Positions 43,684 to 50,800 of a DNA stretch of 50,800 bases are shown piece by piece. The notes beneath the pieces are model-generated. The model had not been told where the DNA came from, did not search any database, and was given only the letters and a program-made list of their open reading frames with translations. This stretch comes from Neorhizobium sp. SHOUNA12A (GTDB taxonomy: Bacteria; Pseudomonadota; Alphaproteobacteria; Rhizobiales; Rhizobiaceae), in contig NZ_JALBGV010000043.1 in the NCBI RefSeq assembly GCF_023006505.1, forward strand, positions 1-50,800, in the 5' to 3' direction. Position numbers and translations under genes: made by a program. Position 1 is the stretch's first letter, and each line of letters begins with the position of its first letter.

Positions 43684-45443
43684 GCCCGCATCTCCTCCGT
43701 CATCGGTAGTCGATATGTGCGCGTCCTGCCATCTTCGAGAACGGATCCGAGAAGCATGCGGGTGTAGTCGTGCGCCGGCGCGGCAAAGAGGTCTGCCACG
43801 GTATTGATTTCCACGATCCTGCCGTCCTTCATGACGGCCACCCGGCCGCAGCTATCCGCCACGACGCCGAAATTGTGGGTCACCAGCATGACCGCCATGT
43901 TGAACTCCTTTTGCAGGTCGCGCAGAAGATCGAGCACTTCCGCCTGCACGGTTACATCGAGCGCGGTGGTCGGTTCGTCGGCGATCAGAAGGTCGGGACT
44001 GCAGGCGACAGCACCGGCAATGAGCACGCGCTGGGCCATGCCGCCGGAGATCTCGTGCGGGTAGGCGCGAAACACCCGTTCCGGGTCCGGCAGCTTCACG
44101 CGGGCAAGCAGTTTCAGCGCCCGCCGCGTCGCTTCCGCCCGAGAGATTCCGAGCACCGTCATCATCGGCTCGACGAGCTGGAACCCGATCCGGAACGCCG
44201 GATCGAGATTGGCCATCGGCTCCTGGGGGACATAGGCGATGCGCTTGCCGCGAAGGGCACGGAGCTCATCTTCGGAAGATCTCCCCAGATCGATACCGTC
44301 GAACTGGATGGAACCGGAAAGCACACGACCCCCGGACGACAAAAGTCCGAGGATGGAAAATGCCGTCTGGCTCTTGCCCGATCCGCTTTCGCCGACGAGC
44401 CCCAGAACCTCGCCACGCCTGAGGCTGAGGCTCACGCCCTTGACGACTTCCCGCCAGCCGTCGCTTGCAGGATAGGCAACAACCAGATCGCGCACGTCGA
44501 GGAGCACGTCGGGTGCGGCGCGTGGCAGCGGTTCGCTCATCGTCCGGGGAAGGACTTTCGGCGCCCTGACCTGAACGCCGCCCTGCTGCATGCGGTCGCG
44601 GATGGCGTTCGCAAGCAGCACCAGCGAAGCGACCGTTGCGGTGATTGCCAGCCCCGGCCAGAGGATCGCCTGCGGCGAGACATAGATGTTGGAGAAGGCA
44701 TCCTGCAGCATGCCGCCCCAGGTCGGCGTGCTGGGGTCGCCCAGCCCGAGGAATTCGAGACCGGACTGGACCACGATGGCGATGCCAGCGACGATGGAGG
44801 TCTGGATGACCACCGGCGCTCGCACCGAGAGCAGGATATGCCTGGTGATGATCCTGAGGTCGCTGAGACCCGAGACACGTGCGGCGTCGATATAGAGCTC
44901 GTGTTTGACGCCGTTGACGAGATTGCGCGTAAGCCGGAAGAAGCCCGGTGACAGCATCACTCCGAAAACCGCCATCGACAGGTAGATCGAGGCCCCAAGC
45001 GCCTGATAGAAGGCGAGCAATACGATCAGCGCCGGCAGCGCCATGATGCCGTCGGAGATCCAGCGGGCCACGAGGTCGAGTTTCCTGCCGTAAAAACCGG
45101 CGAAGAGCCCCGCTGTCACCCCTATGGATGCGGCGATGGCCACCGTGATCAGCGCACCGAGGAATGTGTTGCGGCCGCCATGAAGGAGACGGCTCCATAT
45201 GTCACGTCCCGAACCGTCGCCGCCGAGGAGATAGCCGTCGCCGGCGACGGCATTGACCTTGAATATCTGGACGGCGGACGGATCGTTGGGGGCAAGCAGA
45301 GGCGCGAAGATCGCCGATGCGATGACGACCAGAAGCGCCAGCAAGGCCACAAGGCCTGTCGGATTGGTGAGCACCGAAAGGACGAAATGACGGCGCTGCG
45401 AAGCCGCGGGGATTGGCGGCTGGGCGGTGTTGATATCGCTCAT
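43680..45443 (-). CDS. Fused ABC permease (DppC type) and ATP-binding protein (DppD type)
   Basis: A single 587-residue polypeptide. Residues about 20-285 are a DppC-type permease (GGDGSGRDIWSRLLHGG, then six helices, LEFLGLGDPSTPTWGGM); residues about 312-587 are a DppD-type ATPase with Walker A GESGSGKS (351-358), ISGGMAQRVLIAGAV and [12 protein letters not shown]. The frame runs through the 25-residue linker without a stop. An internal ATG at residue 302 (44540) has no ribosome site, so fusion is favoured over two proteins. The ATG at 45443 overlaps the DppB-type stop (ATGA); the frame extending to 46181 is a shadow. In the sister importer at 1.7-8.2 kb these are separate genes. Confidence 0.9.
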   Translation of the reverse strand: MSDINTAQPPIPAASQRRHFVLSVLTNPTGLVALLALLVVIASAIFAPLLAPNDPSAVQIFKVNAVAGDGYLLGGDGSGRDIWSRLLHGGRNTFLGALITVAIAASIGVTAGLFAGFYGRKLDLVARWISDGIMALPALIVLLAFYQALGASIYLSMAVFGVMLSPGFFRLTRNLVNGVKHELYIDAARVSGLSDLRIITRHILLSVRAPVVIQTSIVAGIAIVVQSGLEFLGLGDPSTPTWGGMLQDAFSNIYVSPQAILWPGLAITATVASLVLLANAIRDRMQQGGVQVRAPKVLPRTMSEPLPRAAPDVLLDVRDLVVAYPASDGWREVVKGVSLSLRRGEVLGLVGESGSGKSQTAFSILGLLSSGGRVLSGSIQFDGIDLGRSSEDELRALRGKRIAYVPQEPMANLDPAFRIGFQLVEPMMTVLGISRAEATRRALKLLARVKLPDPERVFRAYPHEISGGMAQRVLIAGAVACSPDLLIADEPTTALDVTVQAEVLDLLRDLQKEFNMAVMLVTHNFGVVADSCGRVAVMKDGRIVEINTVADLFAAPAHDYTRMLLGSVLEDGRTRTYRLPMTEEMRA

Positions 45444-46381
45444 GACATCCTCACCTTCGGATTTGCCCATGCGTTGAGGAAGTCGACCAGTATGTTCACC
45501 AGAACGACCACGATGATGAGGGTCACCACCACTCCCATGAGCACGGGAACATCGCCGATCAGCGCAGCCGAAACCGTCAACGAGCCCATACCGGGAATAG
45601 CGAATACGCGCTCGATGACGGCGGCACCACCGAGAAGGGCGATGAACTGAACCGATAGGACGGTCAGCGCCGCCGGCATCGCATTGCGCAGCGCATGGCG
45701 GTAGAGCACCGAACGGGGGCTGACGCCGCGGGAGCGGAGTGTGCGCACGTAATCCTGCTTGAGCGCATCGATGACCGCGCCCCGGATCTGCTGGGAGGCC
45801 GAGGCTATCCCCGAAAGCACCAGCGCCGTTACGGGAAGCACCAGGGAAGCCGCCCACGCGGACGGCGAGGCACTGAACGAAACATAACCCGTCGCCGGCA
45901 GCCAGCCGAACTTGACCGAGAAGGTGAGGACCAGCAGCAGGCCGAGCCAGAAATTCGGCATGGCGAAACCTGCGACGCTGACGATCTGGATTGCGCGGTC
46001 CGCCCAGCCGCCCCGGACAGCCGCGGCGATGCCGAGCATAGCCGAAAGGAGCGCCATCAGCGCCACGGCGATGGTCACCATTGACAGGGTGACGGGCAGC
46101 CGGCTCGCAAGTGCCGACGCCACGCTCTCGCTCATCGTCCATGACGGGCCGAGGTCGCCGCGAACGGCATGGCTCACCCAATCCCCGAACTGGACCATCA
46201 GCGGTCGGTCGAGCCCCAGCCGGCTGTTCAGCGCCTTCAGCTGGTCGACCGTCGCGTTCTCACCGAGGATGTTGCGGGCGACGTTGCCCGTGGCGCCGAA
46301 AACCATCATGAAGGTTACGGTCGAGACCAGGCAAAGCAGCGCGATGCCGGAAGCCACCCGTCTCAGAAGATAACGTACCAT
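45440..46381 (-). CDS. Peptide/oligosaccharide ABC transporter permease (DppB type)
   Basis: A 313-residue inner-membrane permease, opening MVRYLLRRVASGIALLCL, with six helices and the coupling segment RGAVIDALKQDYVRTLRSRG. The family's PGD block is replaced by ARNILGENATVDQL in the first periplasmic loop. It starts 12 bases after the binding-protein gene and overlaps the fused permease-ATPase gene by four bases. Confidence 0.92.
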   Translation of the reverse strand: MVRYLLRRVASGIALLCLVSTVTFMMVFGATGNVARNILGENATVDQLKALNSRLGLDRPLMVQFGDWVSHAVRGDLGPSWTMSESVASALASRLPVTLSMVTIAVALMALLSAMLGIAAAVRGGWADRAIQIVSVAGFAMPNFWLGLLLVLTFSVKFGWLPATGYVSFSASPSAWAASLVLPVTALVLSGIASASQQIRGAVIDALKQDYVRTLRSRGVSPRSVLYRHALRNAMPAALTVLSVQFIALLGGAAVIERVFAIPGMGSLTVSAALIGDVPVLMGVVVTLIIVVVLVNILVDFLNAWANPKVRMS

Positions 46382-46393
46382 CGGCGTCCGAGC

Positions 46394-47902
46394 TCACTTT
46401 GCGGGCGCATAATTGCGCGGCCAAGGCACGATGTTCTGCGCCTGCATCTGGACCTTCACCTCAGCGTTGGAAATGTAGATGCTGTCGATCCGGAACCACG
46501 GCGCAAAGAAGGCATTCTCGACCATGTATCGATTGGCGGCCTGCATCGCGGCATTCTGCTCCTTGCCTGGAGGCGTATACTGGGCTGTCTTCAGGAGAGC
46601 CTCCAGTTTTTCGTCCTTTGCCTTGGAGGTGTTCCAGGGCGAGTTTGCGAAGGCGAATTTGTTGAAGTCGGCCCAGGGCGACTGGCTCCCCAGACGAAAG
46701 AGGAACATCGGGTATTTGCCCGACAGCAACTCGGCGATCGTGACATTCGGCGGAACTTTCACCCAGCTGACGGTGACGCCGATATCCTTGAGCTGCTGGG
46801 TGATGATCGGCGTATAGGCCGCAAGCGTGCCGATATCCGGCATCGTGACGCTGAAGCCGTTGGGATAACCCGCTTCGGCAAGCAGTGCACGGGCTGCCTT
46901 CGGGTCATAGTGATAGGTCCCGTCGAGCGATGGATCGAAGGCTTCGCTTGGCGGAACGAAAGGTTGATCCGTGACTTCGCCATAACCTCGGGCGACGAAC
47001 TTCAGGATCGCTTTTTCATCGAATGCCATATTGAGCGCGCGCCGGACGCGGACGTCGGACAGCGCCTTTACCATTTTGCCGTCACGGTCGGAGAGAAACA
47101 GACCCAGCCAGTCCACGGGCAATCTGGAGACCGTCAGCTTGCTCGCCTCGGCCTCGGGGACGACCTGTCCTTCGCCCGCGGCGGCATCCACCTGGCCGGA
47201 TTTCAGCGCATTCATCCGCGCGCTGAGATCGTTGATCGGCGTGATCGTCATGGTTTCGAACGGAAAGGCGCCGGTATTCCAATAATCCGGATTGCGCTTG
47301 TAGACGTATTGCCGTCCGGTCACCGAGCGCGCCGTGTCGTAGACGTAAGGTCCGGAACCGATCGGGAGCATCTTGGAATCAGCCTTGCCGAGCGTCGCGG
47401 GGCTCGCCATCGCGCCGCCGACGGTCGCCAGGTTGAAGAGCATGCCCGGATCTGGTTCCTTGAGGTGCAGCTTCAGCTCGGCCGGGCCTACGATCTCGAC
47501 ATTCTTGACGGCGCCAGCCATCCAGGTGTTCTGCCCGACGCCATCGCGCAGATATTCGAGGTTTGCCTTCACCGCCTCGGCGTTGAAGGGTGTTCCGTCG
47601 GTGAATTTGACGCCTTCTCGCAGCTTGAGCGTCAGCTCCGTGCCATCGCCGTTGAAGTGCCATTCGGTGGCCAGGTTTGGCATCGTCTTGCCGTCCGGTG
47701 CCGTGTAGAGCAGCGTGTCGAAGACCGGCATCCAGTACTGGGCGCGATGGCCGATGGAAAGGCCGGCACGGTCGAAGGTGTCGTTATCCAGAATGCCGGC
47801 GAGCGCAAGCGTCTCGGGGTTGTTCCCGACCTCTGCTTTGGCGACTGGCGGCACGGATAAAAAAGCCGCCGTCAAGGCGGACAAAATCAATCGGTTTCGC
47901 AT
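46394..47902 (-). CDS. ABC transporter periplasmic solute-binding protein (SBP_bac_5 family)
   Basis: A 502-residue receptor. The signal peptide is about 23 residues (MRNRLILSAL start, ending VAKA), then a family-5 domain with LREGVKFTDGTPFNAEAVKANLE, LPIGSGPYVYD and a DYWNTGAFPFETMTI block. The ATG at 47902 is preceded by GGGGAGGAG; the frame extension to 48094 crosses the divergent promoter. It heads the operon binding protein, permease, permease-ATPase fusion, ATPase, sulfatase, GH3. Ligand probably a sulfated glycoside (inference from neighbours). Confidence 0.92.
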   Translation of the reverse strand: MRNRLILSALTAAFLSVPPVAKAEVGNNPETLALAGILDNDTFDRAGLSIGHRAQYWMPVFDTLLYTAPDGKTMPNLATEWHFNGDGTELTLKLREGVKFTDGTPFNAEAVKANLEYLRDGVGQNTWMAGAVKNVEIVGPAELKLHLKEPDPGMLFNLATVGGAMASPATLGKADSKMLPIGSGPYVYDTARSVTGRQYVYKRNPDYWNTGAFPFETMTITPINDLSARMNALKSGQVDAAAGEGQVVPEAEASKLTVSRLPVDWLGLFLSDRDGKMVKALSDVRVRRALNMAFDEKAILKFVARGYGEVTDQPFVPPSEAFDPSLDGTYHYDPKAARALLAEAGYPNGFSVTMPDIGTLAAYTPIITQQLKDIGVTVSWVKVPPNVTIAELLSGKYPMFLFRLGSQSPWADFNKFAFANSPWNTSKAKDEKLEALLKTAQYTPPGKEQNAAMQAANRYMVENAFFAPWFRIDSIYISNAEVKVQMQAQNIVPWPRNYAPAK

Positions 47903-47971
47903 GCTCTCCTCCCCGAGAGCCTGACTTGCCCGCTCCCCGGCCAGACAGGCTGCATGTAGCGAATAAGATCC

Positions 47972-48005
47972 TGCCAAATACGCATTCTTGGCATTCCAAA
48001 TGCCA
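47972..48005. promoter_or_regulatory. Overlapping inverted repeats, probable LysR operator
   Basis: Three arms: TGCCAA (47972-47977), TTGGCA (47988-47993) and ATGCCA (48000-48005). The first two form a repeat with a 10-base spacer; TGGCAT (47989-47994) and ATGCCA form a perfect repeat with a five-base spacer. They lie about midway between the binding-protein start and the LysR start, where LysR regulators usually bind. Confidence 0.5.
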
Positions 48006-48073
48006 TAGCAGTTGAGGCAATGCAGGAAAAATGCAATTAACGGCGTGACCGATAAACGAAGCTTATCACTGCC

Positions 48074-49024
48074 ATGCTGGATCAGATCACCCACCTCTTC
48101 CGTCTCCAGGCGATCGTGGAGGAAGGCAGTCTCCGTCGTGCCGCCGAACGGCTGAACCTCACGCAGCCCGCTTTATCTCGATCTCTCGCCCAGTTGGAGG
48201 CCCATTTCGGACGGCCGCTTCTGGAGCGGCACGCACGCGGTGTCCGTCCGACGCTGTTCGGCGAGAAGGTCTTGTCGGAATCGCTGCGGATGATGCGTCA
48301 CTGGGAAGTGGCCGAGCAGGAACTCATGTCCGACAGGGCAATAGGCAAGGCCTATCTGCGGATCGGCGCCGGACCGATGTGGCGCCCGGCAATCCTGCCG
48401 GAGCTGCTCGTCGACATGCAGCAGCGGTTCCCCAAGATCGTGTTCGAGCTCAGGAACAGCCGTTATGCGACCTCGATCACCGATCTCCTGGAGGGGCGCC
48501 TCGACATGCTGTTCACGGGAATGACGGTCGATGATCCGCAAGACTTCCGCCTCGTTGCGCTTCCGCTGACGAAGGTGATCAACAATGTCATGGCGCGCGA
48601 GGATCATCCGATCTTCGCCGCCCGTGATGCGGCAGGAGCGGTTCCGCCGGAGCGCCTGCTCGATTATCCCTGGCTCGTTCATTCCGAGCTTCCGATCTAT
48701 CAGGCCACCACCCAGCACGGTCTTTTCGAGCGGCTGGGGCGGGAGCCCGACATCCGGTTGAGTTGCGAGAGCCTGCATTCGACATTGTCCATCCTTCAGC
48801 GGAGCGATTGCCTCTGCCTGCTGCCCAATGCGGCCGTTCTTGCGACCTCCTGCCCACGCATCGTCCCGGTGCCGGTCAACCTCAATTACAGGCATACGCG
48901 GACGGGGGTGATCTATCGCGAAGAACTCGGTGACTGGGCTCCGGTGCGCCAGCTGATCGCACTCTGTAAGGAGCGGTTTCATCTCGATAACCCACCGGAG
49001 ACCGGGCGAAGCGGTCAGCAGTGA
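48074..49024 (+). CDS. LysR-family transcriptional regulator
   Basis: A 316-residue regulator. N-terminal helix-turn-helix: SLRRAAERLNLTQPALSRSLAQLEAHFG (about residues 18-45 carry the core), then a periplasmic-binding-protein-like effector domain (about 90-295). Divergent from the importer operon with an inverted-repeat cluster between, and upstream of the third sulfatase by 131 bases. It probably activates the importer/sulfatase/GH3 operon in response to an imported or processed sugar. Confidence 0.9.
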   Translation: MLDQITHLFRLQAIVEEGSLRRAAERLNLTQPALSRSLAQLEAHFGRPLLERHARGVRPTLFGEKVLSESLRMMRHWEVAEQELMSDRAIGKAYLRIGAGPMWRPAILPELLVDMQQRFPKIVFELRNSRYATSITDLLEGRLDMLFTGMTVDDPQDFRLVALPLTKVINNVMAREDHPIFAARDAAGAVPPERLLDYPWLVHSELPIYQATTQHGLFERLGREPDIRLSCESLHSTLSILQRSDCLCLLPNAAVLATSCPRIVPVPVNLNYRHTRTGVIYREELGDWAPVRQLIALCKERFHLDNPPETGRSGQQ

Positions 49025-49155
49025 TCAGTTTTTCGCATCGCTTGCTTCTGAAATTGCATTATTTGCGCATGACCTGACGCTGTATCCTTGACCAAGGCGG
49101 ACGGGTTCGATGGTTGCGATCATACGTATTCCTGCCGCGTGCGAGGGAGGAATAC

Positions 49156-50679
49156 TTGCGACCGAATATCCTTTTCATCATGTCGGATGACCATGCCGCG
49201 CGGGCAATCTCGGCCTATGGCGCAGGTCTCAACCACACCCCAAATATCGATCGGCTGGCGAAGGAGGGCGTGAGACATGACGCGACCTATGTCACGAACT
49301 CGATCTGCACGCCGTCGAGGGCCGCGATCCTGACCGGCACGCATAACCACGTCAATGGCGTCACGACGCTCGTGACGCACATGAACAATCGTATCCCCAA
49401 CGTGGCCAAGCTTCTGAAAGCGGCAGGCTATCGCACCGGCATCTTCGGCAAATGGCATCTCGGCGAAGGCCCTCTCCACGAGCCGAAGGGGTTCGATGAC
49501 TGGGCAGTCGTTCCAGGGCAGGGCGATTATTGGGACCCGGCCTTCATCGATCGTGATGGCCGGCGCCGAATTCCGGGCTATGTCACCGATATCATTACCG
49601 ACAAATCGATCGATTTCATCGAACAAGGCGACGACCGGCCCTTCTTTCTGATGTGCCACCACAAGGCGCCCCATCGTAATTTCGTGCCCGACCACAAACA
49701 CAATCATCTCTGGGCGGAAGAGGATCTTCCGCTGCCGTCGACGTTCAACGACGATTATTCCGGTCGGGCAGCGGCGGCCGCCGCCGCACGCATGCGCGTC
49801 CGGTCCGACCTCAACTGGGAGGATCTCGGGCTCGTGCAGCCGGAGGGGCCTGCCACCGTCACGGGAGAACTGATGCTGGATCAGATCCCGATTCGCCGCG
49901 TGCCGGAACTCAAAGGTGGCGAAAGCATCACCGTGGTGTGCGCTTCGACCGGCCGGAACTACACCTTCACCGATCCACAGGCTTTCGCAGAATTCAAATA
50001 TCAGCGTTATATGAAGCGCTATCTCCGGACGGTTCAATCGATCGACGACAATGTCGGCCGCCTGCTCGACTACCTCGATGAAAAAGGCCTGACCGAGAAC
50101 ACGCTGGTGATCTACACATCGGACCAGGGCTTCTTCCTTGGTGAGCACGGCTGGTTCGACAAGCGTTTCATGTACGAGGAAAGTCTGCAGATGCCGTTTT
50201 TGGCACGTTACCCGGCAGCGGTCCCGGCCGGCACGACCAGTCGCGACCTCGCCTGCAACGTCGACTTTGCGCCCACCTTCCTGGACTATGCCGGGGTGCG
50301 GACGCCTTCCTTCATGCAAGGGCGGTCGATGCGCGCCGTGCTGGAGGGGCGGACTCCAGACGACTGGCAGCAATTGGTGTACCATCGCTATTGGATGCAC
50401 AACGATGCCATCCATGGCGCCTGGGCGCATTACGGCGTGCGCGACGCCCGCTACAAGCTCATCTACTGGTACAATGACGATTTGGGACAGCCAGGCGCTC
50501 GACCGAATGGTGCCCCCCCGGAATGGGAATTATTCGACTGCGTGGAAGATCCGCACGAATTGAGAAACGTCGTGGACGATCCGAGCTATGCGGGAATTTT
50601 CCGCGAGATGCTCGACAAGCTCGACACCCATATGGCCGAGATCGGCGACATCGCCGAGCATCCCAGAGAACGGATTTAG
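49156..50679 (+). CDS. Type I (formylglycine) sulfatase
   Basis: A 507-residue sulfatase with NILFIMSDDHAARAI (metal aspartates), formylglycine motif CTPSRAAILTG at C51, FGKWHLGEGP, and YTSDQGFFLGEHGWFDKR. Close to the arylsulfatase/iduronate-sulfatase-like group that acts on carbohydrates. I choose the TTG at 49156, with GAGGGAGGA directly upstream, giving a product that starts MRPNILFIMSDD; the frame's earlier TTG at 49114 adds 14 non-conserved residues. No signal peptide. It follows the LysR gene and shares the FGE with the other sulfatases. Substrate unknown. Confidence 0.9.
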   Translation: MRPNILFIMSDDHAARAISAYGAGLNHTPNIDRLAKEGVRHDATYVTNSICTPSRAAILTGTHNHVNGVTTLVTHMNNRIPNVAKLLKAAGYRTGIFGKWHLGEGPLHEPKGFDDWAVVPGQGDYWDPAFIDRDGRRRIPGYVTDIITDKSIDFIEQGDDRPFFLMCHHKAPHRNFVPDHKHNHLWAEEDLPLPSTFNDDYSGRAAAAAAARMRVRSDLNWEDLGLVQPEGPATVTGELMLDQIPIRRVPELKGGESITVVCASTGRNYTFTDPQAFAEFKYQRYMKRYLRTVQSIDDNVGRLLDYLDEKGLTENTLVIYTSDQGFFLGEHGWFDKRFMYEESLQMPFLARYPAAVPAGTTSRDLACNVDFAPTFLDYAGVRTPSFMQGRSMRAVLEGRTPDDWQQLVYHRYWMHNDAIHGAWAHYGVRDARYKLIYWYNDDLGQPGARPNGAPPEWELFDCVEDPHELRNVVDDPSYAGIFREMLDKLDTHMAEIGDIAEHPRERI

Positions 50680-50800
50680 GCAGCCGGCTTAGCACTACTT
50701 TGGCAGAATTGATTTTGAGGTCATTTGGAACCTGATACGGCAGTGTGGACATCGTTGTGGTGGATGGTGGTTTGAGAGCGCGGCTATGACGGCGCGTCGG
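50680..50800. other. Right edge: non-coding, then possible start of a truncated gene
   Basis: The final 121 bases follow the sulfatase stop. An ATG at 50786, with GAGAG six to ten bases upstream, opens a frame (MTARR) that leaves the window. Too little is present to identify it; a transposase gene is possible but unsupported. Confidence 0.2.

Noticed and set aside
45444..46181. In-frame N-terminal extension of the permease-ATPase fusion
   Set aside because: Arginine/glycine-rich, wholly overlaps the DppB-type gene; the ATGA overlap at 45440-45443 is the natural start.
46169..47860. 563-codon plus-strand open frame
   Set aside because: Antisense to the binding-protein and permease genes, with no domain and no ribosome site.
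49120..50430. 436-codon minus-strand open frame
   Set aside because: Antisense to the third sulfatase; no domain.
50680..50800. Possible insertion-sequence border at the right edge
   Set aside because: Only a possible start codon and five codons are present; no terminal inverted repeat or target duplication can be seen.

Overview
The window is GC-rich alphaproteobacterial DNA, most probably from a member of the Rhizobiaceae. The markers for this are a SyrA/ExoX-type exopolysaccharide regulator, a SyrB-type regulator with a longer relative beside it, an ectoine-catabolism locus in the rhizobial gene order, and a chemoreceptor ending in a CheR/CheB-docking pentapeptide. No rRNA, tRNA, CRISPR array or complete insertion sequence was seen. 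Genes are densely packed in operons, and most long opposite-strand frames are shadows of GC-rich coding sequence.

Layout. 1-1.5 kb: the end of an unknown gene, a 2-oxoglutarate/Fe(II) oxygenase-like gene, a possible 53-residue ORF and a SyrA/ExoX-like gene. 1.7-11.5 kb: a peptide/oligosaccharide-type ABC importer operon headed by a GntR regulator, with a DapA-type lyase gene inserted between the permease and ATPase genes; divergent to it are a second DapA-type lyase and a sulfatase. 11.5-15.3 kb: a small membrane protein, an FAD monooxygenase, a membrane-anchored DJ-1/PfpI protein and a divergent GlxA-type regulator. 15.3-18.6 kb: a chemoreceptor and an exported SMP-30-type lactonase. 18.7-22.1 kb: a short surface-polysaccharide operon (flippase, pyruvyl transferase, glycosyltransferase).

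22.5-36.9 kb: a complete ectoine/hydroxyectoine uptake and degradation locus. The minus strand carries enuR, ehuABCD, eutABC, doeA and doeB; the plus strand carries doeX, doeC, doeD and a quinone-oxidoreductase-like gene. Imported ectoine is hydrolysed (DoeA), deacetylated to diaminobutyrate (DoeB), transaminated (DoeD) and oxidised to aspartate (DoeC). EutABC feed in hydroxyectoine. 36.9-38.1 kb: two SyrB-related genes.

38.4-50.7 kb: a formylglycine-generating enzyme (FGE), a GH3 glycosidase, a sulfatase, a second peptide/oligosaccharide-type ABC importer (with a permease-ATPase fusion), a LysR regulator and another sulfatase. None of the three sulfatases in the window, nor the FGE, has a visible signal peptide. 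The simplest reading is that sulfated, probably amino-sugar-containing, small molecules are imported intact, then desulfated and cleaved in the cytoplasm, with one FGE activating all three sulfatases. This is the best candidate here for a little-described system. The two import modules (1.7-11.5 and 38.4-50.7 kb) may handle related substrates.
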